A DNA stretch of 64,000 nt, taken from positions 1 to 64,000 of the forward strand of contig DVFL01000014.1 of NCBI GenBank assembly GCA_018713255.1, written 5' to 3'. The notes beneath the pieces are model-generated. The model was not told the DNA's origin, made no database searches, and saw nothing but the letters and a program-made list of their open reading frames with translations. This document shows positions 44,697-54,588 of this stretch, in pieces. A program made the position numbers and the translations under genes. The DNA is from Candidatus Cottocaccamicrobium excrementipullorum (lineage in GTDB: Bacteria; Bacillota; Clostridia; Lachnospirales; Lachnospiraceae). Within the stretch, counting starts at the first letter, position 1, and the number at the start of each line of letters is the position of its first letter.

Positions 44697-45852
44697 AATG
44701 GAAGTATATTTAGATAACTCCGCCACCACCAGGGTAATGGACAGCGTGGCGGAACTGATGGTTAAGGTGATGCGGGAGGATTACGGCAATCCTTCCTCCA
44801 AACACCGGATGGGGATGAAAGCAGAACAGTATATCAAAGAAGCCAGAGCTGCCATTGCCAAAACGCTGAAGGTGCAGGATAAGGAAATCATTTTTACCTC
44901 AGGGGGAACGGAATCCAACAATATGGCCTTAATCGGTGCTGCAATGGCCAACCAGAGGGCAGGGCGGCATATAATCACCACCAGGATCGAGCATGCGTCG
45001 GTTTATCAGCCCTTAGCGTTTCTGGAAAGCCAGGGATTTTCAGTAACTTACCTGGGAGTGGATCAAGACGGACATATTTCCCTGAAAGAGCTGGAAGAGA
45101 GTCTTCGGCCTGATACTATCCTTGTTTCTATCATGTATGTGAACAATGAAATCGGCGCAGTGGAGCCGGTGGAGGAGATCGGGAGAATCATCAAGGAGAA
45201 AAATCCGGGAACCTTATTCCATGTGGATGGGATTCAGGCTTATGGAAAATATGAGATCCGGCCTAAACGCCAGCATATTGACCTGCTCAGCGTCAGCGGC
45301 CATAAGATTCACGGCCCAAAGGGCGTGGGATTTTTGTATATTCAGGAAAAGGCCAAGGTGCGCCCCATTCTCTTTGGCGGCGGGCAGCAGCGGGATATGC
45401 GTTCCGGCACGGAGAATGTTCCGGGAGCGGCAGGCCTTGGCCTGGCGGCAAAAGAGATTTACCAGAATCTGGGAGAACGGATCAGCCATATGAGAGAGCT
45501 GAAAGATTATTTTATTGATCAGGTGGAAAAACTTCCTGGAGTGGTGGTCAACAGCCGCAAAGGAGAAGAAGGAGCTCCGCAGATTATCAGCGTCAGCTTT
45601 CAGGGGGTGCGCAGCGAAGTGCTGCTTCATGCCTTGGAGGATAAAGGAATTTATGTGTCCAGCGGTTCCGCCTGTTCTTCTAATCATCCGGCGATCAGCG
45701 GCACGTTGAAAGCGGTGGGAGTGAAGAAAGAGCTGCTGGATTCTACTCTGCGGTTCAGTCTGGGCATGGAGAACACCAGAGAAGAGCTGGATTATACTGT
45801 GGAGGCGCTGAAGGAGCTGCTTCCGGTGCTTCGCCGGTATCAGAGAGGATAA
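44689..45852 (+). CDS. Cysteine desulfurase (NifS/IscS-like)
   Basis: VYLDNSATTRV; FTSGGTESNNMALIGAA; SVSGHKIHGPKGVGFLY; SSGSACSS. Confidence 0.95.
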   Translation: MDKMEVYLDNSATTRVMDSVAELMVKVMREDYGNPSSKHRMGMKAEQYIKEARAAIAKTLKVQDKEIIFTSGGTESNNMALIGAAMANQRAGRHIITTRIEHASVYQPLAFLESQGFSVTYLGVDQDGHISLKELEESLRPDTILVSIMYVNNEIGAVEPVEEIGRIIKEKNPGTLFHVDGIQAYGKYEIRPKRQHIDLLSVSGHKIHGPKGVGFLYIQEKAKVRPILFGGGQQRDMRSGTENVPGAAGLGLAAKEIYQNLGERISHMRELKDYFIDQVEKLPGVVVNSRKGEEGAPQIISVSFQGVRSEVLLHALEDKGIYVSSGSACSSNHPAISGTLKAVGVKKELLDSTLRFSLGMENTREELDYTVEALKELLPVLRRYQRG

Positions 45853-45884
45853 GCTTAGGTTCATGAAAAAGTGAAAGGAAAAAT

Positions 45885-47066
45885 ATGAAGTATCATTCGT
45901 TTTTAATTAAATATGCGGAAATAGGAATCAAGGGAAAGAACCGGTATATGTTCGAGGACGCCCTGGTAAAGCAGATCCGTTTTGCCTTAAGCCAGGTGGA
46001 CGGTGAATTTGAAGTGAGCAAGGAGTCCGGACGGATTTATGCCAAGGCCAATGGAGAGTATGACTACGAGGATGCGGTAGAAGCGCTTAAGCGGGTATTC
46101 GGCATTTCCGGAATCTGCCCCATGGTACAGGTGGAGGATCTGGGATTTGAAGAGCTGAAGCGTCAGGTAATCGAATATGTGAATCAGGAATATCCGGAAA
46201 AGAATTTTACCTTCAAGGTAAATGCCAGAAGAGCCAATAAGCAGTATCCCTTAACTTCTGAAGAGATTAACCGGGATCTGGGAGAGGCGCTGCTGGAGGC
46301 TTTCCCCGGACTTTCCGTGGATGTTCATCATCCTCAGGTTATGGTTCATGTAGAAATTCGCAGCCGAATCAATCTGTATTCCCAGATTATTCCCGGTCCG
46401 GGAGGAATGCCGGTGGGAACCAACGGCAGGGCGATGCTGCTTTTATCCGGCGGTATCGACAGTCCGGTGGCAGGATATATGATTGCTAAGCGTGGCGTAG
46501 TGATTGAAGCAGTGTATTTCCATGCTCCCCCTTATACCAGTGACCGTGCGAAGCAGAAGGTGGTAGATCTGGCGAAGTTAGTGTCCCGATACGCCGGACC
46601 CATTAAGCTTCATGTGGTGAATTTTACAGAGATCCAGCTGTATATTTACGACAAGTGCCCTCATGAGGAGCTGACCATTATTATGCGTCGGTATATGATG
46701 CGGATTGCCCAGATCATTGCCCAGAAGGAGAAATGCCAGGGATTGATTACCGGCGAAAGCATCGGTCAGGTGGCCTCTCAGACGGTACAGTCTCTGGCGG
46801 CTACCAATGAAGTGTGCACCATGCCTGTGTTCCGGCCGGTAATCGGTTTTGACAAGCAGGAAATTGTGGATATTTCTGAGAAGATCGGCACCTTTGAGAC
46901 CTCCATTCAGCCCTTTGAGGATTGCTGCACCATTTTTGTGGCCAAGCATCCGGTGACAAAACCGAACATCAATATGATTCATCGGTCCGAAGAAAAGCTG
47001 GCGGAGAAAATTGAGGAGATGGTAAACACGGCGGTGGAAACGGCGGAAGTGGTGATCTGCCAGTAG
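45885..47066 (+). CDS. thiI: tRNA 4-thiouridine sulfurtransferase
   Basis: KYAEIGIKGKNRYMFE; LLLSGGIDSPVAGYMIAKRG; GESIGQVASQTVQSL. Confidence 0.95.
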   Translation: MKYHSFLIKYAEIGIKGKNRYMFEDALVKQIRFALSQVDGEFEVSKESGRIYAKANGEYDYEDAVEALKRVFGISGICPMVQVEDLGFEELKRQVIEYVNQEYPEKNFTFKVNARRANKQYPLTSEEINRDLGEALLEAFPGLSVDVHHPQVMVHVEIRSRINLYSQIIPGPGGMPVGTNGRAMLLLSGGIDSPVAGYMIAKRGVVIEAVYFHAPPYTSDRAKQKVVDLAKLVSRYAGPIKLHVVNFTEIQLYIYDKCPHEELTIIMRRYMMRIAQIIAQKEKCQGLITGESIGQVASQTVQSLAATNEVCTMPVFRPVIGFDKQEIVDISEKIGTFETSIQPFEDCCTIFVAKHPVTKPNINMIHRSEEKLAEKIEEMVNTAVETAEVVICQ

Positions 47067-47128
47067 CCTTGATAGGCAGCCGCCACGTAACCGTTCGGCG
47101 TCCGGCATGCTTGTGGGGATGGGAGATG

Positions 47129-47180
47129 AAAAAGGGCAATAGAAAAAGCTGCCAGATCAGCAGCCTCCTATCGCCCTTTT
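47129..47180. terminator. Bidirectional terminator
   Basis: AAAAGGGCAATAG ... CTATCGCCCTTTT. Confidence 0.75.
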
Positions 47181-47207
47181 CCTTACAGATGACGATTCCC
47201 TCAGGAA

Positions 47208-47441
47208 TCAGTCGATGATGTATGGGGAAAGCGTATTGAGAATCTCATCGATTCCGCTTTCTGCATGGATGTTCAGATCAATCGGCTTGGACAAATCCAG
47301 GCTGAAAATCCCCATGATGGACTTGGCATCGATCACATATCTTCCGGATACCAGGTCGAAATCAACGTCGAATTTGGTTAAATCGTTTACGAAAGACTTT
47401 ACCTTATCGATGGAATTTAAGGAAATACGAACAGTCTTCAT
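47208..47441 (-). CDS. HPr-like protein lacking the active-site histidine
   Basis: KSIMGIFSLDLSKPIDLNIHAESG matches the HPr Ser46 region; the His15 region reads SIDKVKS instead of GIHARPA. Confidence 0.8.
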   Translation of the reverse strand: MKTVRISLNSIDKVKSFVNDLTKFDVDFDLVSGRYVIDAKSIMGIFSLDLSKPIDLNIHAESGIDEILNTLSPYIID

Positions 47442-47586
47442 GTGAATAGCCTCCTTAGGTTATTTTGGTAATGTAAGTATGGAATGTCAGATTCCAGCAG
47501 AGTGGTTAATCTTCTGCTGCTTCCATACTACAAAGATGAGGGCTAAAAGTCAATAGTGAGTTTGCATAAAAGATTGGAGAATTTGT

Positions 47587-48984
47587 ATGAGAAGACGGGC
47601 ATCCCTTCATAATCTTGGCTGCAAGGTAAATGCCTATGAAACAGAGGCCATGGAGCAGATGCTGAGGGAGGCGGGATATGAGATTGTTCCCTTCGGTCAG
47701 CCGGCGGATGTGTGCATTATCAACACCTGCTCTGTCACCAATGTGGCGGATAAAAAATCCCGGCAGATGCTTCACCGGGCTCGGGCCAAAAATCCTGATG
47801 CCGTGGTGGTGGCGGCAGGATGCTATGTCCAGGCGGCCGCCCAGAAGCTTCAGCAGGATGGCGCAGTGGATATTATTATCGGAAACAACCGAAAGAAAGA
47901 ACTGATAGAGATTCTTGAAGCGTATTTTCAGGAGCATGGTTTGTTGGCAGAGAAGGAAGCAGCGGAAAGCTATGTGACGGACATCGGAAAAGAGCAGGAT
48001 TATGAGGAGCTTCACATCAGCCAGGTGGCGGAGCATACCAGAGCGTTTATCAAAGTGCAGGACGGGTGCAACCAGTTCTGCAGCTACTGCATTATCCCTT
48101 ATACCAGGGGGAGAGTGAGGAGCCGGCGTCCAGAAGCTGTGGAAGAAGAAGTGAGAGAGCTGGCAAAAAAAGGCTATGGAGAAGTGGTGCTTACAGGAAT
48201 TCATTTAAGCTCCTACGGCATAGATTTTTTGCGTAAGGAGGGAGGAGAGGCGGACTGGGTGGAGAAGGACTTAGGCAGACCAGGAGCGCCTCTCCTGGAT
48301 TTGATCCGCCGGATTCATCAGATTCCTGAGGTGAAGCGAATTCGCCTGGGTTCTTTAGAACCAAGAGTGGTGACAGAGGAATTTGCCCGAGAAGCGGCGT
48401 CCCTGCCCAAGCTCTGCCCCCATTTTCATTTGTCTCTCCAGAGCGGATGTGAAGAAACCTTAAAGCGGATGAACCGCCATTATACGCCGGAGGAATATTT
48501 GGAGTGCTGCAGGCGGCTTCGGCGGCATTTTCATGATCCGGCCATTACCACAGATGTGATTGTAGGATTTCCTGGAGAAACCGAAGAGGAATTCCAGGAA
48601 AGCCGGGATTTTCTAAAACAGGTGCAGTTTTATGAGATGCATGTGTTTAAGTTTTCCAGAAGAGGGGGCACCAGGGCCGACCGGATGGAAAATCAGGTTC
48701 CGGAAGAGATAAAGACCAGAAGAAGTGAAGAGCTGTTGGCGCTTGAGAAAGAAATGTCTGAGGCTTACCGGGAAAAATTTCTGGGGAAGGAAAATCAGGT
48801 GCTGCTGGAAGAGCCGGTGCAGATCGGCGGCCGGATGTATATGACCGGGTACACCAGAGAATATATTCGGATGGCCATCAGCTTTGAAGAGCTGGAACGG
48901 CGGGGCATTTCCCCGGAAAAAGGAATCATTATTTCCGGCCGGGCAGGGGGCATGATGAGCCCTGATCTGGTAGAATTTTTATAA
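47587..48984 (+). CDS. mtaB: tRNA t6A37 methylthiotransferase (radical SAM)
   Basis: HNLGCKVNAYETEAMEQML; IINTCSVTNVADKKSRQ; CNQFCSYCIIPYTRGRVRSR. Confidence 0.94.
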   Translation: MRRRASLHNLGCKVNAYETEAMEQMLREAGYEIVPFGQPADVCIINTCSVTNVADKKSRQMLHRARAKNPDAVVVAAGCYVQAAAQKLQQDGAVDIIIGNNRKKELIEILEAYFQEHGLLAEKEAAESYVTDIGKEQDYEELHISQVAEHTRAFIKVQDGCNQFCSYCIIPYTRGRVRSRRPEAVEEEVRELAKKGYGEVVLTGIHLSSYGIDFLRKEGGEADWVEKDLGRPGAPLLDLIRRIHQIPEVKRIRLGSLEPRVVTEEFAREAASLPKLCPHFHLSLQSGCEETLKRMNRHYTPEEYLECCRRLRRHFHDPAITTDVIVGFPGETEEEFQESRDFLKQVQFYEMHVFKFSRRGGTRADRMENQVPEEIKTRRSEELLALEKEMSEAYREKFLGKENQVLLEEPVQIGGRMYMTGYTREYIRMAISFEELERRGISPEKGIIISGRAGGMMSPDLVEFL

Positions 48985-49157
48985 CGTTTCTGGACCGGCA
49001 AAGATTTGCCCTGTTGGGGACCTTATCTTTCTGCCGGGCCTTTAGCAGGATAAGAAGCATTGGATGGGGATCTGATGTGAGAATTTATGAAAATATGTTC
49101 TTGCCGAAACAGTATTTATGGTTTAGAATAAGATAGAATAGTGATAAGGACGTGATG

Positions 49158-49421
49158 AAGATGGGCGATATGCATGACACGCAGTTTATAACTCTCCAGG
49201 AGAATACGGCCAACGCCGCTCAGGTTCTGGAACAGGTTTATATTGCCCTGACGGAGAAAGGGTATAACCCTGTAAATCAGATTGTTGGTTATATTATGTC
49301 AGGAGATCCCACGTATATTACCAGCCACAAGAACGCCAGAAGCCTGATTATGAAGGTGGAACGTGATGAGCTTCTGGAAGAGCTGATGGCGGTATATATC
49401 GAGACGAAACTGAAAAAATAA
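49158..49421 (+). CDS. IreB family regulatory protein
   Basis: [41 protein letters not shown]; gene order with ruvX. Confidence 0.93.
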   Translation, partial: KMGDMHDTQFITLQENTANAAQVLEQVYIALTEKGYNPVNQIVGYIMSGDPTYITSHKNARSLIMKVERDELLEELMAVYIETKLKK

Positions 49422-49570
49422 TCAGACTTCCCGGCTGAATTGCCGGCGAAGGACGAATACCGTGATAAGAGGCTTTCGCAAGAGGCTGGAAGCTGCATAA
49501 GAAAAGACACAAATCAGTTGGCGTTGAGCCAACTGGTTTTGTTGTGGGAAAATTTCAACGGGAGATGGGA

Positions 49571-50032
49571 ATGCGAATACTGGGATTGGATTACGGATCA
49601 AAGACAGTAGGAGTGGCGGTCAGCGACCCTCTGGGAATTACCGCTCAGGGAGTGGAGACAATTTCGCGGAAAAATGAAGATAAGCTGCGCCAGACCTGCG
49701 CCAGGATTCAGGAATTGATCCAGGAATATGAGATTACAGCGTTGGTTTTAGGGTATCCTAAGAATATGAACAACACCGAAGGGGAACGGGCCAGAAAAAC
49801 GGAAGAGTTCCAGGCGATGCTGATGAGGCGTACTGGTCTTCCGGTGATTCTCTGGGACGAGCGGCTGAGCACCCGTTCGGCTGAGCGTATTTTGATGGAA
49901 AGCGGTGTCAGACGAGAGAATCGAAAAGCGGTAATTGACAAGATTGCAGCTGTCTTCATCCTGCAGAGCTATTTGGACAGCCTGGCGATCAGGCGGAATG
50001 AACGAGGAGAAGAAAAGGATAATGAGCAGTGA
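49571..50032 (+). CDS. ruvX: Putative pre-16S rRNA nuclease / Holliday junction resolvase-like (YqgF)
   Basis: [42 protein letters not shown]. Confidence 0.94.
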   Translation: MRILGLDYGSKTVGVAVSDPLGITAQGVETISRKNEDKLRQTCARIQELIQEYEITALVLGYPKNMNNTEGERARKTEEFQAMLMRRTGLPVILWDERLSTRSAERILMESGVRRENRKAVIDKIAAVFILQSYLDSLAIRRNERGEEKDNEQ

Positions 50033-50300
50033 AGAGAAGATCACCCTTCAGACGGAGGAGGGGGAGTTTCTGGATTTTTTCGTGGTAGAAGAGACGAGAC
50101 TGGCAGGGGTGAATTATCTGCTGGTAACGGATGAAGAGGACGAGAATGAAGACGGAGAGTGCTACATTCTGCGGGATACTTCTGCTCCGGAGGATGCGGA
50201 GGCTGCCTATGAATTTGTAGAAGACGAACAAGAGTTAGAAAATTTATTTCAGATTTTTGCCCAGCTGTTGGACGATGCGGACGTGGAGCTGCAAAAGTAA
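50022..50300 (+). CDS. DUF1292 family protein
   Basis: [31 protein letters not shown] acidic protein following ireB-ruvX. Confidence 0.85.
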   Translation: MSSEEKITLQTEEGEFLDFFVVEETRLAGVNYLLVTDEEDENEDGECYILRDTSAPEDAEAAYEFVEDEQELENLFQIFAQLLDDADVELQK

Positions 50301-50306
50301 CCTTCA

Positions 50307-50353
50307 TTGCCGCCAGACCATATTCGGTCAGCCCCGAAAGTCTGGCGGCGCAC
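50307..50353 (+). terminator. Hairpin downstream of the ireB-ruvX-DUF1292 operon
   Basis: TGCCGCCAGAC ... GTCTGGCGGCG; weak T-run. Confidence 0.55.
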
Positions 50354-50396
50354 TTTTACAGCAGCTTAGTTGGGCAGAATAAACGGAGGTAAGAGA

Positions 50397-52067
50397 TTGA
50401 AAGGAAAAGACAACAAAAATGAGACCGTGAAAATTATTCCTCTCGGAGGAATGGAACAAATTGGAATGAACATTACTGCGTTTGAATGTCAGGACAGCAT
50501 TATCATCGTGGACTGTGGACTGGCATTCCCCAGTGACGATATGCTGGGAATCGACCTGGTGATCCCGGACGTTACGTACTTGAAGCAGAATATCCATAAA
50601 GTAAAGGGCTTTGTGATCACCCATGGACATGAGGATCATATCGGCGCACTTCCCTATATCCTGAAGGAAGTGAACGTGCCGGTGTATGGAACTAAGCTGA
50701 CCATCGCCCTGATTGAAAATAAGCTGAAGGAGCACAACCTGCTGAAATCCACCAAGCGCAAGGTGATCCGTCACGGACAGTCGGTGAATCTTGGGTGCTT
50801 CAGAGTAGAATTTATTAAAACGAACCACAGTATTACCGATGCTTCCGCCCTGGCGATTTTCTCTCCGGCGGGCACCATTATTCATACAGGAGACTTTAAA
50901 ATTGATTATACGCCGGTATTCGGCGATCCCATTGATCTTCAGCGGTTTGCGGAGCTGGGAAAGAAAGGCGTTCTGGCGCTTCTCTGCGACAGCACCAACG
51001 CTACCCGTCCTGGATTTACCCCCTCAGAGCGGACGGTGGGAAAAACCTTTGATACGATTTTTGCAGATCATCAGAATAAGCGGATTATTGTGGCAACCTT
51101 TGCTTCCAATGTGGACCGGGTGCAGCAGATTATTTATTCCGCCTACAAATACGGCCGCAAAGCCGTGGTGGAAGGCCGCAGCATGGTGAATGTAATCAGC
51201 ACGGCCAGCGAGCTGGGCTATATTAAGATTCCTGAGGGAACGTTGATTGATATTGATCAGCTGAAGAATTATCCTCCGGAAAAGACGGTGTTAATTACCA
51301 CAGGAAGCCAGGGCGAGTCCATGGCGGCTCTTTCCAGAATGGCTTCTTCCATTCACAAGAAAGTTTCCATTACGCCAAATGACGTGATTATTTTAAGTTC
51401 CAATCCCATCCCCGGCAATGAAAAAGCCGTGGCAAAGGTCATTAATGAGCTGTCCATGAAGGGAGCAGAGGTAATCTCCCAGGATACTCATGTGTCCGGC
51501 CATGCCTGCCAGGAGGAGATTAAGCTGATTTATTCTCTGGTTAAGCCTAAATATTCCGTTCCGGTTCACGGTGAATTCAGCCATCGGGCGGCTCAGGCTT
51601 CCATGGCTCAGGCTGTGGGAATTCCCAAGGATCATATTATGATGATTAATTCAGGAGATGTGCTGGAACTGGGACAGGAAAAAGGCCAGGTGACGGGACA
51701 TGTAACGGCAGGAGCGATTATGGTGGACGGCCTTGGCGTCGGCGATGTGGGAAATATTGTGCTGAGAGACCGGCAGAATCTGGCACAGAACGGCATCATT
51801 GTGGTGGTGCTGACCTTGGAGAAGTACAGCAACCAGCTGTTAGCAGGACCGGATATCGTTTCCCGGGGATTTGTCTATGTGCGGGAGTCTGAAGATCTTC
51901 TGGAAGAGGCAAGGCGAGTGGTGGACGATGCCGTTTCCGACTGTCTTGACCGCCATGTCAGCGACTGGGGCAAGATCAAAAACGAAATCAAAGACAGCCT
52001 CAGTGATTTCCTGTGGAAGCGGATGAAGAGAAGTCCGATGATTCTTCCAATTATCATGGAAGTATAA
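50397..52067 (+). CDS. Ribonuclease J family protein (TTG start preferred)
   Basis: PLGGMEQIGMNITAFE; THGHEDHIGALPYIL; RBS cggaggtaagagaTTG. Confidence 0.94.
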   Translation: MKGKDNKNETVKIIPLGGMEQIGMNITAFECQDSIIIVDCGLAFPSDDMLGIDLVIPDVTYLKQNIHKVKGFVITHGHEDHIGALPYILKEVNVPVYGTKLTIALIENKLKEHNLLKSTKRKVIRHGQSVNLGCFRVEFIKTNHSITDASALAIFSPAGTIIHTGDFKIDYTPVFGDPIDLQRFAELGKKGVLALLCDSTNATRPGFTPSERTVGKTFDTIFADHQNKRIIVATFASNVDRVQQIIYSAYKYGRKAVVEGRSMVNVISTASELGYIKIPEGTLIDIDQLKNYPPEKTVLITTGSQGESMAALSRMASSIHKKVSITPNDVIILSSNPIPGNEKAVAKVINELSMKGAEVISQDTHVSGHACQEEIKLIYSLVKPKYSVPVHGEFSHRAAQASMAQAVGIPKDHIMMINSGDVLELGQEKGQVTGHVTAGAIMVDGLGVGDVGNIVLRDRQNLAQNGIIVVVLTLEKYSNQLLAGPDIVSRGFVYVRESEDLLEEARRVVDDAVSDCLDRHVSDWGKIKNEIKDSLSDFLWKRMKRSPMILPIIMEV

Positions 52068-52102
52068 GGGATTAAACACGAACCTGAAGAAGGAGGGATA
52101 CC

Positions 52103-52573
52103 GTGAGCAATACAACTAATGAAATTAACCGGGTAACGGGAGTGATCATCCGGGTATCCCTCCGCCTGATTATCTATGCCCTCATCGTTCTGCTTTTGTA
52201 TGAAGGGGTGATGACGGGCTATACCTTCGGCTATTCCATTTTTGCAGGGAAGGCCGTGTCGCCGGAACCGGGAATTACCATGAGCGTGACGGTGGAAGAG
52301 GGAGACAGCTTAAGCCAGGTAGGGCAGATGCTGAAGGAAGATGGCCTGATTGAAAATGAATATGTATTCATCATTCAGGCTTATTTTTATGATTATGAGA
52401 TTTATCCCGGAACCTACTCTCTGAGTACCGCCCAGACCTCCAAGGAAATGCTGGAGGAGATGAGCGTGCCTCCTGCTGCTGAGACAGAGACTTCCAGCGG
52501 AGAAACGGATTCTGAACGGGAGGCCGGCTCAGAAGAAGAGATTGGTCAGGAGACGGAAGGAGGGGCACAGTGA
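52103..52573 (+). CDS. Short MltG/YceG-like membrane protein (N-terminal and LysM-like region only)
   Basis: TM then VTVEEGDSLSQVGQMLKEDGLIENEYVFIIQAYFYDYEIYPGTYSLSTAQTSKEML; ends without the catalytic YceG region. Confidence 0.75.
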   Translation: MSNTTNEINRVTGVIIRVSLRLIIYALIVLLLYEGVMTGYTFGYSIFAGKAVSPEPGITMSVTVEEGDSLSQVGQMLKEDGLIENEYVFIIQAYFYDYEIYPGTYSLSTAQTSKEMLEEMSVPPAAETETSSGETDSEREAGSEEEIGQETEGGAQ

Positions 52574-53229
52574 CGGGAGAAGAAAAGCGCATTACAGATT
52601 ATATCCTTTCTTTGGAGCCGGATCTGGATCCTGTTTTGGAACAGATTGAACGAGAAGCCAGAGAAAACTTTGTGCCCATTATTCGAAGGGAGACAGGGGC
52701 CCTGTTAAAAACCCTGGTAGCGGGAGTCAGACCACGCCGGATTTTGGAAATAGGGACGGCGGTAGGGTATTCGGCTCTTCTAATGGCGTCGGTGATGGAT
52801 GCGGAATGTGAGATCACCACCATCGAAAAATACGAAAAACGAATCCCTGAAGCCCGAAAGAATTTTGCCAGGGCAGGAAGGGAGCACCAGATTACGCTGA
52901 TTCCTGGAGACGCAGGAGAGATCATGGCTGGCCTTGAGGAAGCATCTTACCAGTTTATTTTTATGGATGCAGCTAAGGGACAGTATATTCATTGGCTGCC
53001 TGAAGTTCTGAGGCTTCTTTCTCCCGGGGGAATGCTGGTTTCTGACAACGTGCTGCAGCATGGGGATATTATTCAGTCCAGATTTGCAGTGGAGAGGAGA
53101 AACCGGACCATTCACAGCCGGATGAGAGAATATTTATATGTGCTGAAGCACACAGAAGGGCTGGAAACAGCGGTGGTTCCCATTGGGGACGGCGTGACCA
53201 TCAGCGTAAAAAGGAAAGGAAAAATATGA
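52570..53229 (+). CDS. trmR: O-methyltransferase, TrmR-like (tRNA 5-hydroxyuridine methyltransferase)
   Basis: RRILEIGTAVGYSALLMA; FIFMDAAKGQYIHWLPEVLRLLSPGGMLVSDNVL; neighbour of a U32 peptidase. Confidence 0.85.
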   Translation: MTGEEKRITDYILSLEPDLDPVLEQIEREARENFVPIIRRETGALLKTLVAGVRPRRILEIGTAVGYSALLMASVMDAECEITTIEKYEKRIPEARKNFARAGREHQITLIPGDAGEIMAGLEEASYQFIFMDAAKGQYIHWLPEVLRLLSPGGMLVSDNVLQHGDIIQSRFAVERRNRTIHSRMREYLYVLKHTEGLETAVVPIGDGVTISVKRKGKI

Positions 53230-54470
53230 GAAAAACGGAGCTGCTTATCCCGGCAGGAAGCTTGGACGTGCTCAAGACTGCCGTGGTGTACGGAGCCGAT
53301 GCAGTATATATCGGCGGCGAAGCCTTTGGACTGAGAGCCAAGGCAAAAAATTTTTCAAATGAAGACATCCGGGAAGGAATACAGTTTGCCCACAGCCGCG
53401 GGGTAAAGGTTTATATTACCGCTAATATTTTGGCCCATAACCGGGATCTTAAAGGGGTGGAGGAATATTTTCACCAGCTGAAGGAGATGGAGCCGGACGC
53501 TTTGATTATTTCTGACCCAGGGGTATTCTCCATTGCCCGCCGGGTTCTGCCTCAGGTGGACATTCATATCAGCACCCAGGCAAACAATACTAATTACGAA
53601 ACCTATCGGTTTTGGTGGAATCTGGGCGCGAAGAGGGTGGTGTCGGCCAGGGAGCTTTCTCTGGAAGAGATCCGGCAGATCCGGCAGCAGATTCCTGAGG
53701 AAATGGAGATTGAAAGCTTTATTCATGGAGCAATGTGTATTTCTTACTCGGGCAGGTGTCTTCTCAGCAATTTTCTGGCGGGCAGAGACGCCAACCAGGG
53801 AGCCTGTTCTCACCCTTGCCGCTGGAAATACTCTGTGGTGGAGGAGACCAGACCAGGAGAATACATGCCGGTCTATGAAAACGAGCGGGGAACATTTATT
53901 TTTAATTCCAAAGATCTGTGCATGATTGAACATGTGCCGGAGATGATTGAAGCAGGCATTGACAGCTTTAAGATTGAAGGCCGGATGAAAACGGCTCTTT
54001 ATGTGGCGGCAGTGGCCAGAACTTACCGGAAAGCTATAGATGATTATCTGGAGAGTCCGGAAATCTACCGGAAGAATATGGAATGGTACAAGGCGGAAAT
54101 CGGAAAGTGCACCACCAGGGAGTTTACCACAGGGTTCTATTTTGGAAAGCCCACAGAAGAGATGCAGATTTATCAGAACAGCACATACATTAAAAACTAC
54201 ACTTACCTGGGGACGGCGGGGCAGTCCGATGAAAAGGGGCGTTTTTTGCTGGAACAGAAAAATAAATTTTCCGTTGGCGAGACCATAGAAGTCATGAAGC
54301 CGGATGGCCGGAATCTGGAAGTCCAGGTGAAAGGCATCTGGAATTTGGAGGGAGAACCGCAGATGAGTGCGCCTCATGCCAGACAGATGGTCTGGATCGA
54401 TCTTGGCATCCAAGTTGAACAATATGATATTTTGCGCCGCAGGGAGCCGGAACCGGTGATCACGGCGTAG
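53226..54470 (+). CDS. U32 family peptidase, TrhP-like tRNA hydroxylation protein
   Basis: ELLIPAGSLDVLKTAVVYGADAVYIGGEAFGLRAKAKNFS; FIHGAMCISYSGRCLLSNFLAGRDANQGACSHPCRW. Confidence 0.93.
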   Translation: MRKTELLIPAGSLDVLKTAVVYGADAVYIGGEAFGLRAKAKNFSNEDIREGIQFAHSRGVKVYITANILAHNRDLKGVEEYFHQLKEMEPDALIISDPGVFSIARRVLPQVDIHISTQANNTNYETYRFWWNLGAKRVVSARELSLEEIRQIRQQIPEEMEIESFIHGAMCISYSGRCLLSNFLAGRDANQGACSHPCRWKYSVVEETRPGEYMPVYENERGTFIFNSKDLCMIEHVPEMIEAGIDSFKIEGRMKTALYVAAVARTYRKAIDDYLESPEIYRKNMEWYKAEIGKCTTREFTTGFYFGKPTEEMQIYQNSTYIKNYTYLGTAGQSDEKGRFLLEQKNKFSVGETIEVMKPDGRNLEVQVKGIWNLEGEPQMSAPHARQMVWIDLGIQVEQYDILRRREPEPVITA

Positions 54471-54478
54471 GGGGGAGA

Positions 54479-54530
54479 GGCTGCTGCAGAAAGTGGCTTT
54501 TTGCATGATGCAAAAAAGTCTGCAGCAGCC
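54479..54530. terminator. Nested two-tier hairpin downstream of the U32 gene
   Basis: GGCTGCTGCAGA/TCTGCAGCAGCC (12 bp perfect) enclosing CTTTTTGCAT/ATGCAAAAAAG. Confidence 0.65.
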
Positions 54531-54588
54531 CTTTGGCGTATGGATAAGCCAGGCAGATCAGGATGCGGAAAAAAGGGGAGGTGAAGGA

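Noticed and set aside
53355-54506. 383-aa minus-strand ORF
   Set aside because: Antisense to the well-supported U32 peptidase; composition is typical of a reverse-frame artefact.
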